NCBI GenBank assembly: GCA_028752905.1
Contig: JAQNBH010000002.1
Location: forward strand, 38,534,277 to 38,598,276
Length of the DNA: 64,000 nt
Source of the DNA: Cladorhizidae sp. MBARI D1340-BT2
Lineage: Eukaryota; Porifera; Demospongiae; Poecilosclerida; Cladorhizidae
Direction of reading: 5' to 3'
The notes under the pieces are model-generated. The model ran no database searches, was not told the origin of the DNA, and saw only the letters and a program-made list of their open reading frames with translations. Position numbers and translations under genes: made by a program. Positions 10,397-23,800 of this stretch are shown here, one piece after another (position 1 is the first letter of the stretch; each line of letters opens with the position of its first letter).

Positions 10397-10578
10397 AGGC
10401 TTCTGTTAGTAAGGCTATTGGAGAAGTGGAAGCAGAAGCATCTGTCAAGGCTACAGCTAAGAAATACCATCTATCAGTCTCCATGCTCTGCAAACGATGT
10501 CTAGTTGAAAAGGGGGGAGTGGTTTTGGGCAAAAGAGGCGGTACATTTCAATGCCTAATGAAAAAGGTCATTGAATAG
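10397..10578 (+). pseudogene. HTH (psq/CENP-B-like) exon, unit A
   Basis: An acceptor (AACTGACAG) precedes a 182-bp exon that ends in TAG. It reads ASVSKAIGEVEAEASVKA, TAKKYHLSVSMLCKRC, then EKGGVVLGKRGGTFQ. The pattern (acidic helix, KATAKKY.LS.S.L, then a GG..LGKRGG turn) is like the HTH found at the N-terminus of pogo/Jerky/CENP-B-type transposases and pipsqueak proteins, which bind DNA. The domain assignment is from the pattern only. It stops before any DDE domain, and five near-identical copies exist in the window. Confidence 0.55.
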
Positions 10579-10913
10579 CCCAGGGCTTCCTCTAGCCCCT
10601 GGTACCAATTTCAATCTTTAGCACTTAGCAATCTGGAGTTATTTAGGCTGAGGTTTTTGACATTCGTGTTTTTGAGGTCACTCCACTTTAGGGTCTAGTA
10701 ACTTGCCCATAGTTATACCTATGAAACATATTTTAGTATCAAAAGAGAGCACACAGAGAGACCTATCTTTTGAGCTATATATGAAATCCATACCATGAAG
10801 TTTGCAGAATCTACGGAGCTCTAAAGTTGTAACCATAAGTAAAAAAAAAAAATGCAACTGTTTCCCCACAGAGGTGTCTCTATTGACTAGTTCAGTACAA
10901 GTGTCTCGGGTTC
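10579..10913. repeat. HTH 3' flank plus start of 27-bp minisatellite, unit A
   Basis: Same conserved flank as at 5,181, followed from about 10,870 by degenerate 27-bp units (GTGTCTC, TAGTTCAGTA). PB1 is inserted at the TTAA of one of these units. Confidence 0.7.
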
Positions 10914-11115
10914 TTAACCGATTAAGCGCCATATGGCGCAAAGGGAAATCGGACTCGCGAAAAAAATTATATAAAAATATATATTTGAACTAAGTGCCAA
11001 ATTCTTGTTGCTGCACATGCCCAAAAGAATGCTGAATCATTCTAAAAACGTCATTTACACGTGCTGCTATATGTGCCGGCCGCGCCCCGCTTTTTGCTCA
11101 TAACTTCGGTTTTCA

Positions 11116-13527
11116 AGATGGCGAGGATGCTTTGTTTTGTACGAAGTAACTTTTCTTCTTTTTGACGATGACACTAGCGGCTCTGGCTCGGATTCTGGTG
11201 GGAAAGAAGGCCAGAGATATATGCCTACCATGGTTGTGCCCTGGATCCCCTGGCTCTAAGTCAAAATGCTCGGGTGGAAGGATTTCTCGATGGTATGTTT
11301 GTTTCTACCTTAGCGCTTGGTTGCCATTGTATTCCACAATCTTCTGATTCGCTAACCAAACTGTAGCCTATTCTTGTGTTTTTTGAGGATATAAATATTT
11401 CTAACGTAGCAGTTGAAGAAGATTAGTTATAGCCATAAATGTAGGTTGAGCTTTTTTATTACTTATCAAATTTGAATTTGAATTTTCAAAAAAAACGTTC
11501 GTATAAGGTTTATGTTATCAACTTTTCTTTCTTGGCAGTCCGTTGGAGATGAAGGTGATCCATTGTTACCATCTACTTGTGGGAGCTCTGGACTTAGTGT
11601 AGGTTGGTACAAAGGAAATTTTGTAGAGTTACTATTATATATTTCCTTTCAGCCTCTAAAGAAGAGAGTGACCATTTGAACACTCCTTCCTTACCATCTA
11701 CTGACCCTCCATCCTTATTACCATCTACTGACCCTCCATCCTTATTACCATCTACTGACCCTCCATCCTTACCATCTACTGACCCTCCATCCTTACTATC
11801 TACTGACCCTCCGTCCTTACAATCTGCTACAGGGGACTCTTCTGGAATAAGTAAGTTATCAAAATTGATATTTGAATATTTGTTTGTATACATATTTATG
11901 TGTTACAGAGAATGTGAGGTGTGGTGCTATAGTAGAGGTTCATGTAGTACTACTAGTCCACCACCACAAGGTACTGGTAATAGGCAGGCCCAGTCCCGAG
12001 TTTGTAGTAGTAAGGCTAGCTCATCTAGCACTAGTTATCAGATAATACCAGTCGAAGGTCTGCTGGAGAAAAAAAGAGACAATTCTGGCCCAAACTCAGC
12101 TTTGCTCGGTGTAACAAGTTCGTTACTAGGTGCTTTTTATCTTTTTTTAAAACTATTGACGTGTGGGACCTCCATGTGAGAGAGACTAATATGTATGTTT
12201 CTAGGGTGGGGCTCCCCCATAATTGGCATGATACATGTGAAGAAGAAATGGAGGCTTTTGTAGAACTTTTGATTGTTATGGGCATTTCAAAACTTCCCCA
12301 TATAGACATGTACTGGTCCTGTGAATATCCTGATTTGTCATGTAGTTTGGTGAGTAGAGTAATGCCCCTTTGGAGGTTTAGGCAGTTGATGCGGCTACAT
12401 GCATGTCAACTCCATTGCTAGCTCACAGGTAACATCTGGTAATCCCAATTATGATAGGCTGTATAAGCTTTGAAAGCGACTATTGTTTGCATCAGGAGCT
12501 TAGCATTGATGAAGCCATGATTCCCTATCAAGGGAGGCTTGGCTTCAAGCAATATATGAAGGATGAGCCTACGAAATGGGGCATAAAAGTATTTGTGCTT
12601 TTGGATGCAAGGAATGGTTATATTTATCGATTACAAATTTATACTGGGAAGAATGTGGAAACAGGAGATAGTACAGGTTTGTGTAGTCGGGTAGTGTTAG
12701 ATTTGTTGGAGGGATTTGAGCACAAGAACTTTCAGGTATACAGTACATGGATAACTTTTATACAAGTCCTAATTTATTTCACACAATGACTATTAGAGGG
12801 GTTGGTGCATGTGGCACAGCTAGGCCTAATAGGAAAAACTTTCCTAAGGAGTTACTTACAAAGTGGAAGAATAGAGGAAAATATGATTACAGATCAAATA
12901 GTTCACTCCTGGCTTTAGTGGGTAGACAAGGGTGTGATTGACATGATGACTAATATGCATGCAGCTTTGTGGCAAGGACAACAACCAACTGTGAAACATC
13001 ATCAGCTTGATGGTTCTCGACTGAATGTGTCTTGCCCCCCACCCTGTTTACCTGATTATCAATCATTCATGAGGGGTGTCTACCAAATATGCAAACACCC
13101 CCTTCCACCATCTCTTTGATTTTCTACCGAAATTGTAGTAGCCCATTCTTTGGTCTGCTCTGGTAGAAGGGTTTTTTTTTAACGCCTTTATTGAATGCCT
13201 TTATCTGTTTTCTTTTTCAAACACTTCTCTACATAAGAGGCAGGATAGTTATTTAGATCTTCGGATTAGCTTAGTAAAAACATTGATTGGTTCCTATTCT
13301 TCTCGCTGGCGTATAGGCCTTGTATGTTTCCTACATCCCAGCTAGAACGTCTCAATTTGCAACTAGGTCATTTCCCCCTTCTACTTCTGTTTGGTGTGCA
13401 TAAAAATGGTTCGAGGCATGAAAGCCTAAATGAGTGTGGTTACTGTAGGTTCATTTGTGCATTGGATCTGACCGTATCATACCTTGGTGGAATATTAGTG
13501 TTGCATGTATTCTCTTTGTTCTCGTGA
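11116..13527 (+). pseudogene. PB1 transposase relic, copy A (PGBD4-like)
   Basis: An N-terminal exon (11,116-11,292) carries EIYAYHGCALDPLAL after a frameshift and ends at TG|GTATG. A Ser/Pro-rich exon holds the DPPSL repeat. The core follows: VWDLHVRETNMYVSR, EEEMEAFVELLIVMGISKL, then LSIDEAMIPYQGRLGFKQYM (first Asp), GIKVFVLLDARNGYIYRLQI, and CGTARPNRKNFPKELL, and SRLNVSCPPPCLPDYQSFM. The C-terminal part gives TLIGSYSSRW and ERLNLQLGHFP. Copy A alone has a 5-bp insertion at about 12,741 that breaks VYMDNFYTSP, the second Asp. All copies share a 2-bp loss near WVDKGVID and have lost the DRGDQ segment after FMRGV, which should hold the third Asp. Not functional. Confidence 0.9.
11690..11830 (+). 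repeat. In-frame 24/27-bp minisatellite in PB1, copy A
   Basis: About five units of CCATCTACTGACCCTCCATC plus CTTA or CTTATTA, coding PSTDPPSL or LPSTDPPSL. Unit lengths are multiples of 3, so the frame is kept. Copy B has about 19 units and copy C about five. Confidence 0.9.
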
Positions 13528-14167
13528 CCATGAAATATAAGTTGTGTATGGTGTATGTCCGTGCCTCTTGGTAAAAAGTGTGGATACTTGTGTCTAATAA
13601 TGCATTTTTCTCTATTGTTGTGTCTTTGTGTTCTAGATGCCTGGGAAGTGTTGATAGAGCCTGGTCTTGCCCTTCTACACACACACACACAACATGTATT
13701 ACAATGCTACTCTCTCACTCTCCTTCATTCTTCATCAAATTACCCACCCACATTCTACCCACGCACACATACTTGTTCTATTCAAATATTCGATTCATAT
13801 ATTGTCTGTTCAAAATGTTTTGTCTTAGGAAGTTTTAGGATTGTTATTGTCTTGATTCTGTGTCAAATTATATGAATATGCCCAAATATATGGTATATAA
13901 ATGTTGGTTCAATTTTGAAAAGCTTGCCAAATGCTGGATATTTGGTCCTTGGGTTTCATTAAAAAATCAGGATGTACAGCAATCACTGGGCTTCCATATG
14001 AACGAGGTTTCCTGTGCTGATGTCCTATAAGAAGCTCGAGGGGAAAATTAGTAATTAAATCGTTAATTATTTTACCGCGGGTACTAGGAAAGTCGGCGCT
14101 TAATCGGTTAATTCAGCTTAAGTCGCTCTGTGGCCTAGTACATCATATGTGTCTATGAGGCTTAGTT

Positions 14168-15392
14168 CACTTTCCCCAAGGGGCAGTGAAAATTATGACA
14201 GGCTGGGGAAAATCCAACCTCTTGTCAGCCATTTTCAACACAATTTTTCATCAATAAAGTCCGAACTGCGAGATTGAAATCGATGAGGCTATGATCAACT
14301 TTCAAGGTCATTCATCACTGAAGCAATACATGCCATTGAAACCCATCAAAAGAGGAATCAAGGTGTGGGTTCGGGATGATAGCCGAAACGGTTTTTTCAC
14401 ACAGTTAGAGATTTACACGGGGGAAAAGAAAGGTGCAGTTGAACACCACTTGGGGGCAAGAGTGGTCAAGGAACTAACTGAGGAACTACAGGGCAAGTGG
14501 CACATGCACGTGTACTTTGACAGCTTTTTTACCTCGCATAGTCTGTTGGTTGATTTGGAGAGGAGAGGGAGTTATGGATGTGGGACAGCCAGGAAAGACA
14601 GGCGTGGTTTAACCGAGGAGCTGGAGAAAGGCAAATTCAAGAAAAGGTAAAATGTGCACTAGATTAACACAAGTTAGTGTTATGCCACAAACATTTTGGG
14701 GTTGTATATCAGTTCATGCATGTTATTTACCACAACTATGAGATACTCATTATATGAACTTCTAAACATTTTTAGGGGCCAGTCACTAACCACGCAATGT
14801 GGAAAAGTGTGTGCAAATGCATGGCAGGACCCAAAAATCTGAAAGTCATGATTATGTACACCAACAGCGACCCCAAGAGCGTCACCTCAGTCATTCGGCA
14901 TACAAACAATGGCAGCAGAGAGGAAATAAGCTGCCCCTTAGCTATCCAGTCCTACAATAAATACATGGGAGGAGGGGATCAGATCAGAGGATATTATAGG
15001 TGCAGGGTGAAAACCTACAAAGACATATTTAACTTTCTGATCGATGTGGCCATAACAAACGCCTTCATTCTACCCAAAGATGGTCAGGAAGCGGAAGTGA
15101 ACTTACGATCAAGAAGTTCAGGATTCAGTTAGCCAAGGAGATAATTGGAAGTTATTGTAGCCGACGCAGAGCTGGGTGTGGCTCCATTATCAAGAGTCTT
15201 CCTTTCCTCCACTTCCCAATAAAGAACCCTGTAACCTCTGGGAAGCGCAGTCGAGGACGTTGCACTTACTGCTACCAGCAACAAAAGAGATCGGACAGCC
15301 AGTGGTACTGAGAGGATTGTGGCATATGGCTATGCCACACTGGAATTGCGAGCACCGACTGCTACCTATTGTGGCACAAAAACAAATTATAG
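14168..15392 (+). pseudogene. P2 piggyBac transposase relic, unit A
   Basis: Exon 1 carries SPRGSENYDRLGKIQPLVSHF, then (after a frameshift) DEAMINFQGHSSLKQYM, GIKVWVRDDSRNGFFTQLEI, HVYFDSFFTSHSLLVDL and GSYGCGTARKDRRG. A donor at AAAAG|GTAAAATG and acceptor ATTTTTAG before GGGCCAG enclose a 130-bp intron. Exon 2 gives MIMYTNSDPKSVTSVIRH, LAIQSYNKYMGGGDQIRGYY and DIFNFLIDVAITNAFIL. A 1-bp loss then shifts the frame before KKFRIQLAKEIIGSYCSR and the Cys-rich end (CTYCYQQQKR, EDCGIWLCHTG). A TGA replaces a probable zinc-binding Cys after SQWY. The expected GGVD..D near the third Asp has shrunk to GGGD. Confidence 0.88.
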
Positions 15393-15831
15393 TCATGTTA
15401 TTGGAATATAACCTTCTCTCTCCATATGTACCAATGTACTACATTGTATTCATATAAAATGATATTTTTTGGCGTGTAATCAAATACAGCACGTTGCCAT
15501 TCATCAACCACTTTAGTTATTGCAATTTGGTTTCACTCGAATCACAGCGTTAGCTTTGACAAGCTACAAACCAATTTACAGCTTTTGATTTTTTTAAATT
15601 AGTTGTGGGTGTCTGCCAAACAGAGGAGGGTCCTGCCTTGGATGTTTTTACATGCATCTTCTGACAAAACATGCCTCTAGAGATATTTTATATATCATTG
15701 GAAAGCACATAGAACAAGCAACAATTTGAGCATAAAATTATCCACACAAAACAATTATAAAAAAAGTTATTGGCAGTCAAAAGTCAACAACGTTTTTAGC
15801 CAGTCTTCAGATAGAGCCCCTCCTTAAGTCG
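15393..15831. repeat. P2 3' flank, unit A
   Basis: Non-coding sequence shared by units A, B, C and E (and partly D), starting with GTACCAATGTACTACATTG and ending CAGTCTTCAGATAGAGCCCC. No gene is visible. It ends at the TTAA where PB3 and the Kolobok-like element inserted in unit E. Confidence 0.65.
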
Positions 15832-16027
15832 CTCTGTGGCCTAGTGTGTCTATGAGGCTTAGTTCGGCAAAGGTGTCTCTGTAGACTAGTTCATCATAGG
15901 TGTCTCCGTTGTTTAGTTCAGTATAGGTGACTATGTGGCTTAGTTCAGCATAAGTGTCTCGGTGGCTTAATTCAGCATTGGTATCTCTGTGTCTTAATTC
16001 AGCGAAGGTGTCTCAGTGGCCTAGTTA
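15832..16027. repeat. 27-bp minisatellite after P2, unit A
   Basis: About seven units modelled on GTGTCTCGGTGGCTTAGTTC then AGCATAG. Some units contain CTTAATTCAGC and so offer TTAA targets. The same repeat flanks P2 upstream (about 10,870-10,913 and 14,112-14,168). Confidence 0.85.
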
Positions 16028-16082
16028 AATCGTTAATCACAAAAAAATTAAATCGAGCACCATGAGGTGCATATGTTACAGT

Positions 16083-16172
16083 TGCAGGTATAGAGGTGCA
16101 TGTATAGAGGTGCATGTATAGAGGTGCATGTATAGAGGTATAGTGGTATAGAGGTGCATGTATAGAGGTGCA
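16083..16172. repeat. 14-bp minisatellite GTATAGAGGTGCAT
   Basis: About six units between the P2 tail of unit A and the kinesin block of unit B. The same array recurs at 26,392 and, much longer, at 55,010. Confidence 0.9.
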
Positions 16173-16589
16173 TGTACCAATGTACTACATTGTATTCATA
16201 TCAAATGATATGTAATACCTGTGAGAAAGTGGCAAATTCAGGTTGCTTCATAGTTCAGGGGGTTATAGGGTTTCTTATTTCAGCTCCACTGCTCTCTCCT
16301 TTTCATGCCCACCCATGGGGGGTGATGGTAGGTTAGCAGGACATTGTATTGGGACTTGATAGACAAAGAACCTATGGATGCACATAAAAAACTCAGTATC
16401 ATACCTACAGTAGCTTAGCTAACAGCTATGCGTTCCAAATATAAAAATTATTTATAGCGTACCTTTCTTTCTCCAGCAGCTTCCAAGGCTCAGGCGAGTG
16501 TAGCAGGTCCCGCCATCGAAAGTTTCTGAAGAATAAAAGAACTCCGATCTTTAGCTGAACATTCGATTATACTCTTTGGTACTGGATTT

Positions 16590-16660
16590 ATGGATGTGGG
16601 ACTGCCAGGAAAGACACTCATGGTTTCCCTGAGTAGCTGGAGAAAGCAAAATTCAAGAAA
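16590..16660 (+). pseudogene. Diverged P2 transposase scrap joined to satellite (unit B)
   Basis: TATGGATGTGGGACTGCCAG, GAAAGAC, TGGTTTCCCTGAGTAGCTGG and AAATTCAAGAAAAG track the P2 exon 1 end (YGCGTARKDRRGLPEELEKG then KFKKR) with several substitutions. The CAACAATGA satellite begins immediately after. The same junction is present at 26,866 in unit C and 55,719 in unit F, so it arose once and was then duplicated. Confidence 0.75.
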
Positions 16661-17494
16661 AGTCAACAACAATGACAACAACAACAAAACACTGACGACA
16701 CAATCAAAACACCACAGCAACAATGACAACAACAATGACAACAACAAAACACTGACGACACAATGACAACACCACAACAACAATGAAAACAACAACAAAA
16801 CAATGACGACACAATGACAACACCACAGCAACAATGACAACAACAATGACAACAACAACAAAATACTGACGACACAATGACAACACCACAACAACAATGA
16901 CAACAACAATGAAAACAACAAAACAATGACGACACAATGACAACACCACAGCAACAATGACAACAACAACAAAACACTGACGACACAATGACAACACCAC
17001 AAAAACAATGACAACAACAACAAAACAATGATGACACAATGACAACACCACAGCAACAATGACAACAACAATGACAACAACAAAACACTGACGACACAAT
17101 GACAACACCACAACAACAATGAAAACAACAACAAAACAATGACGACACAATGACAACACCACAGCAACAATGACAACAACAATGACAACAACAACAAAAT
17201 ACTGACGACACAATGACAACACAACAACAATGACAACAACAATGAAAACAACAACAAAACACTGACGACACAATGACAACACCACAGCAACAATGACAAC
17301 AACAACAAAACACTGACGACACAATGACAATGACAACACCACAACAACAATGACAACAACAACACAATGACGACACAATGACAACAACACAATAATGACA
17401 ACAACAATGATAACACAACAACGACAACACCACAACAACAATGACAACACAACAATGGCAACACAACAGCAATGACAACACCACAACAATGTCC
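16661..17494. repeat. CAACAATGA satellite, unit B
   Basis: Same motifs and higher-order period as at 6,718, but only about 0.83 kb. Copy length differs in every unit (about 1.2, 0.83, 0.54 and 1.07 kb in A, B, C, F). Confidence 0.93.
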
Positions 17495-17526
17495 ACAGAA
17501 CTAGCCGCTTGGCTTGGCAGCCCTGA

Positions 17527-18359
<833 letters not shown>

Positions 18360-18371
18360 CTAGGCAACCAC

Positions 18372-19555
18372 ATGACACACCATCACATGTCACATGCAAT
18401 CACATCTCACACACCATTACATGTCACACACCATCACATGTCACACCATCAATGTCACACACCATCACATGTCACACCATCACATGTCACACACCATCAC
18501 ATGTCACACCATCACATGTCACACGCCATCACATGTCACACACCATCACATGTCACACACCATCACATGTCACACGCCATCACATGTCACACACCATCAC
18601 ATGTCACACACCATCATATGTCACACACCATCACATGTCACACACCATCACATGTCACACACCATCACATGTCACACGCCATCACATGTCACACACCATC
18701 ACATGTCACACACCATCACATGTCACACACCATCACATGTCACACACCATCACTTGTCACACACCATCACATGTCACACACCATCACATGTCACACACCA
18801 TCACGTCACACCATCACGTGTCACACACCATCACATGTCACACACCATCACATGTCACACGCCATCACATGTCACACACCATCACATGTCACACACCATC
18901 ACATGTCACACACCATCACATGTCACACACCATCACATGTCACACGCCATCACATGTCACACACCATCATGTGTCACACACCATCACATGTCACACACCA
19001 TCACATGTCACACACCATCACATGTCACACACCAATAATTTTATTTTATTTAAAACTACACATCATCACATGGCACACCATCACATGTCACACGCCATCA
19101 CATGTCACACGCCATCACATGTCACACACCATCACATGTCACACACCATCACGTCACACACCATCACATGTCACACGCCATCACATGTCACACACCATCA
19201 TGTGTCACACACCATAACGTGCCACACGCCATAACGTATCACACACCATCACATGCCACACACCATCACATGTCACACACCATCACCTGTCACACACCAT
19301 CACATGTCACACACCATCACATGTCACACACCATCACATGTCACACACCATCACATGTCACACACTATCACATGTCACACACCATCACATGTCACACGCC
19401 ATCACATGTCACACACCATAACGTATCACACACCATAACGTATCACACACCATCACAATATCACACACCATCACATGTCACACACCATCACATGACACAC
19501 ACCATCACATGTCACACACCATCACATGTCACACACCATCACATGTCACACCAGA
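18372..19555. repeat. 17-bp minisatellite, unit B
   Basis: Longest copy of the ACACACCATCACATGTC array, about 1.2 kb. It is interrupted at about 19,032-19,066 by a short AT-rich insertion (AATAATTTTATTTTATTTAA). The array joins directly to the spacer at about 19,570 through a deletion that removed kinesin exon a. Confidence 0.95.
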
Positions 19556-19569
19556 TCATGTCAGTCAGG

Positions 19570-20336
19570 TGTATATATAGTGTGTGTTAAAGAAATAAAG
19601 GATAACAGGACTCTATCCAACTAGACCACGGCCAGTTAGATGGCGCCAATCATTGCACCGATTTCCAAAGCAGTACAATATTGGTGAACATGATAAACAT
19701 GAAGGGTCGTTTAACATGGGGGTGTGGTCTACGTGGGCACGATCTTCTTTCCTTTCTTTCTTTAACAGGCCAATCCAATATTTTAAAATAAAAAAGTTTT
19801 TGGTTTCTTATTTCTTTGTTTTATTTCTGTATGTTCTAGTTGAGCAGAGGAGGACTACGCCTAGTCAGAGCTTCAGGGGTCTCCAGGGCTTTTAATTCTA
19901 ACTTGATTATTGCTGTTGAACATTACACTTATCAGCACATGCCATGTCTCGTTGCTATTGCTGATTGTACACAATGTAGGATCAGCTACAGCCTCCTTCC
20001 TACGTTTATGATTATATTTGAAGCCACATGCTCTATGCCTAGCTCTATGTATTTGATTGGTCAGAATGAACAGACAGAGCTGGGCACATAACAATTAGTT
20101 AGTCCTGATTGTTCACTTCTGATGTTTGTGTTGCTGGTGTTTGGAGAATAATAAGACTTCACTAACTCTGGTGGCAGCATATATCTCTGGGATTCTCAGG
20201 CAAGATAGCTGGGTGGGCATTGTGAGGTTGAGTTAGGTCTAAGATAGTGTGTGGTACTAGAAGAGTCTAACAATATATATATATTTGTCTTGTTAATAAA
20301 TGCCTTTTTTTCTTTTCTTACACGTGTAACTGACAG
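19570..20336. repeat. Spacer, unit B
   Basis: Copy of the spacer at 9,560 without its first part. No gene recognised. Confidence 0.6.
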
Positions 20337-20518
20337 AGGCTTCTGTTAGTAAGGCTATTGGAGAAGTGGAAGCAGAAGCATATGTCAAGGCTACAGCTAA
20401 GAAATACCATCTATCAGTCTCCATGCTCTGCAAACGATGTCTAGTTGAAAAGGGGGGAGTGGTTTTGGGCAAAAGAGGCGGTACATTTCAATGCCTAATG
20501 AAAAAGGTCATTGAATAG
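20337..20518 (+). pseudogene. HTH (psq/CENP-B-like) exon, unit B
   Basis: Same exon as at 10,397 with an intact acceptor and TAG end; differs by a Ser to Tyr change in EAEAYVKATAKKY. Followed by the conserved HTH 3' flank to 20,853. Confidence 0.55.
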
Positions 20519-20853
20519 CCCAGGGCTTCCTCTGGCCACTGGTACCAATTTCAATCTTTAGCACTTAGCAATCTGGAGTTATTTAGGCTGAGGTTTTTGA
20601 CATTCGTGTTTTTGAGGTCACTCCACTTTAGGGTCTAGTAACTTGCCCATAGTTATACCTATGAAACATATTTTAGTAGCAAAAGAGAGCACACAGAGAG
20701 ACCTATCTTTTGAGCTATATATGAAACCCATACCATGAAGTTTGCAGAATCTACGGAGCTCTAAAGTTGTAACCATAAGTAAAATAAAAAAATGCAACTG
20801 TTTCCCCACAGAGGTGTCTCTATTGACTAGTTCAGTACAAGTGTCTCGGGTTC

Positions 20854-23800
20854 TTAACCGATTAAGCGCCATAAGCGCCATATGGCGCAAAGGGAAATCG
20901 GACTCGCGAAAAAAATTATATAAAAATATATATTTGAACTAAGTGCCAAATTCTTGTTGCTGCACATGCCCAAAAGAATGCTGAATCATTCTAAAAACGT
21001 CATTTACACGTGCTGCTATATGTGCCGGCCGCGCCCCGCTTTTTGCTCATAACTTCGGTTTTCAAGATGGCGAGGATGCTTTGTTTTGTACGAAGTAACT
21101 TTTCTTCTTTTTGACGACGACACTAGCGGCTCTGGCTCGGATTCTGGTGGGAAAGAAGGCCAGAGATATATGCCTACCATGGTTGTGCCCTGGATCCCCT
21201 GGCTCTAAGTCAAAATGCTCGGGTGGAAGGATTTCTCGATGGTATGTTTGTTTCTACCTTAGCGCTTGGTTGCCATTGTATTCCACAATCTTCTGAGATA
21301 ATTCGCTAACCAAACTGTAGCCTATTCTTGTGTTTTTTGAGGATATAAATATTTCTAACGTAGCAGTTGAAGAAGATTAGTTATAGCCATAAATGTAGGT
21401 TGAGCTTTTGAATTACTTATCAAATTTGAATTTGAATTTTCAAAAAAAACGTTCGTATAAGGTTTATGTTATCAACTTTTCTTTCTTGGCAGTCCGTTGG
21501 AGATGAAGGTGATCCATTGTTACCATCTACTTGTGGGAGCTCTGGACTTAGTGTAGGTTGGTACAAAGGAAATTTTGTAGAGTTACTATTATATATTTCC
21601 TTTCAGCCTCTAAAGAAGAGAGTGACCATTTGAACACTCCTTCCTTACCATCTACTGACCCTCCATCCATATTACCATCTACTGACCCTCCATCCTTATT
21701 ACCATCTACTGACCCTCCATCCTTACCATCTACTGACCCTCCATCCTTACCATCTACTGACCCTCCATCCTTATTACCATCTACTGACCCTCCATCCTTA
21801 CCATCTACTGACCCTCCATCCTTACCATCTACTGACCCTCCATCCTTATTACCATCTACTGACCCTCCATCCTTATTACCATCTACTGACCCTCCATCCT
21901 TATTACCATCTACTGACCCTCCATCCTTACCATCTACTGACCCTCCATCCTTACCATCTACTGACCCTCCATCCTTACTATCTACTGACCCTCCATCCTT
22001 ACCATCTACTGACCCTCCATCCTTACCATCTACTGACCCTCCATCCTTACCATCTACTGACCCTCCATCCTTACCATCTACTGACCCTCCATCCTTACCA
22101 TCTACTGACCCTCCATCCTTACAATCTGCTACAGGGGACTCTTCTGGAATAAGTAAGTTATCAAAATTGATATTTGAATATTTGTTTGTATACATATTTA
22201 TGTGTTACAGAGAATGTGAGGTGTGGTGCTATAGTAGAGGTTCATGTAGTACTACTAGTCCACCACCACAAGGTACTGGTAATAGGCAGGCCCAGTCCCG
22301 AGTTTGTAGTAGTATGGCTAGCTCATCTAGCACTAGTTATCATGATAATACCAGTCGAAGGTCTGCTGGAGAAAAAAAGAGACAATTCTGGCCCAAACTC
22401 AGCTTTGCTCGGTGTAACAAGTTCGTTACTAGGTGCTTTTTATCTTTTTTTTTTACTATTGACGTGTGGGACCTCCATGTGAGAGAGACTAATATGTATG
22501 TTTCTAGGGTGGGGCTCCCCCATAATTGGCATGATACATGTGAAGAAGAAATGGAGGCTTTTGTAGAACTTTTGATTGTTATGGGCATTTCAAAACTTCC
22601 CCATATAGACATGTACTGGTCCTGTGAATATCCTGATTTGTCATGTAGTTTGGTGAGTAGAGTAATGCCCCTTTGGAGGTTTAGGCAGTTGATGCGGCTA
22701 CATGCATGTCAACTCCATTGCTAGCTCACAGGTAACATCTGGTAATCCCAATTATGATAGGCTGTATAAGCTTTGAAAGCGACTATTGTTTGCATCAGGA
22801 GCTTAGCATTGATGAAGCCATGATTCCCTATCAAGGGAGGCTTGGCTTCAAGCAATATATGAAGGATGAGCCTACGAAATGGGGCATAAAAGTATTTGTG
22901 CTTTTGGATGCAAGGAATGGTTATATTTATCGATTACAAATTTATACTGGGAAGAATGTGGAAACAGGAGATAGTACAGGTTTGTGTAGTCGGGTAGTGT
23001 TAGATTTGTTGGAGGGATTTGAGCACAAGAACTTTCAGGTATACATGGATAACTTTTATACAAGTCCTAATTTATTTCACACAATGACTATTAGAGGGGT
23101 TGGTGCATGTGGCACAGCTAGGCCTAATAGGAAAAACTTTCCTAAGGAGTTACTTACAAAGTGGAAGAAAATAGAGGAAAATATGATTACAGATCAAATA
23201 GTTCACTCCTGGCTTTAGTGGGTAGACAAGGGTGTGATTGACATGATGACTAATATGCATGCAGCTTTGTGGCAAGGACAACAACCAACTGTGAAACATC
23301 ATCAGCTTGATGGTTCTCGACTGAATGTGTCTTGCCCCCCTCCCTGTTTACCTGATTATCAATCAATCATTCATGAGGGGTGTCTACCAAATATGCAAAC
23401 ACCCCCTTCCACCATCTCTTTGATTTTCTACCGAAATTGTAGTAGCCCATTCTTTGGTCTGCTCTGGTAGAAGTTTTTTTTTTGAATGCCTTTATTGAAT
23501 GCCTTTATCTGTTTTCTTTTTCAAACACTTCTCTACATAAGAGGCAGGATAGTTATTTAGATCTTCGGATTAGCTTAGTAAAAACATTGATTGGTTCCTA
23601 TTCTTCTCGCTGGCGTATAGGCCTTGTATGTTTCCTACATCCCAGCTAGAACGTCTCAATTTGCAACTAGGTCATTTCCCCCTTCTACTTCTGTTTGGTG
23701 TGCATAAAAATGGTTCGAGGCATGAAAGCCTAAATGAGTGTGGTTACTGTAGGTTCATTTGTGCATTGGATCTGACCGTATCATACCTTGGTGGAATATT

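Larger units (their letters stand above)
10914..14111 (+). mobile_element. piggyBac-type element PB1, copy A
   Basis: Bounded by TTAA at 10,914 and 14,108, with inverted termini CCGATTAAGCGCC at both ends. The left end continues into the palindrome GCGCCATATGGCGC; the right end reads CCGCGGGTACTAGGAA before the terminal repeat. The matching empty site is present in units D (41,621) and F (59,714). It encodes a split transposase relic on the plus strand. The element is about 3.2 kb, a usual size for piggyBac. Confidence 0.92.
5488..16360. repeat. Composite unit A of the segmental tandem repeat
   Basis: First and most complete copy of the large unit. Order: kinesin block start, 57-bp minisatellite, kinesin exons d and c (minus), CAACAATGA satellite, GT-rich minisatellite, kinesin exon b, 17-bp minisatellite, kinesin exon a, spacer, HTH exon, PB1 element, P2 relic, 27-bp and 14-bp minisatellites. 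It is about 10.9 kb long; most of the difference from B and C comes from exons c and d and from array lengths. Confidence 0.85.

Noticed and set aside
14655..14742. Open frame through the P2 intron (MCTRLTQVSVMPQTFWG)
   Set aside because: It lies between a good donor and acceptor, and the flanking exons are recognised piggyBac blocks; it is intron.
15190..15396. Minus-strand frame MTIICFCATIGSS, repeated in all units
   Set aside because: Antisense shadow of the P2 Cys-rich C-terminus.
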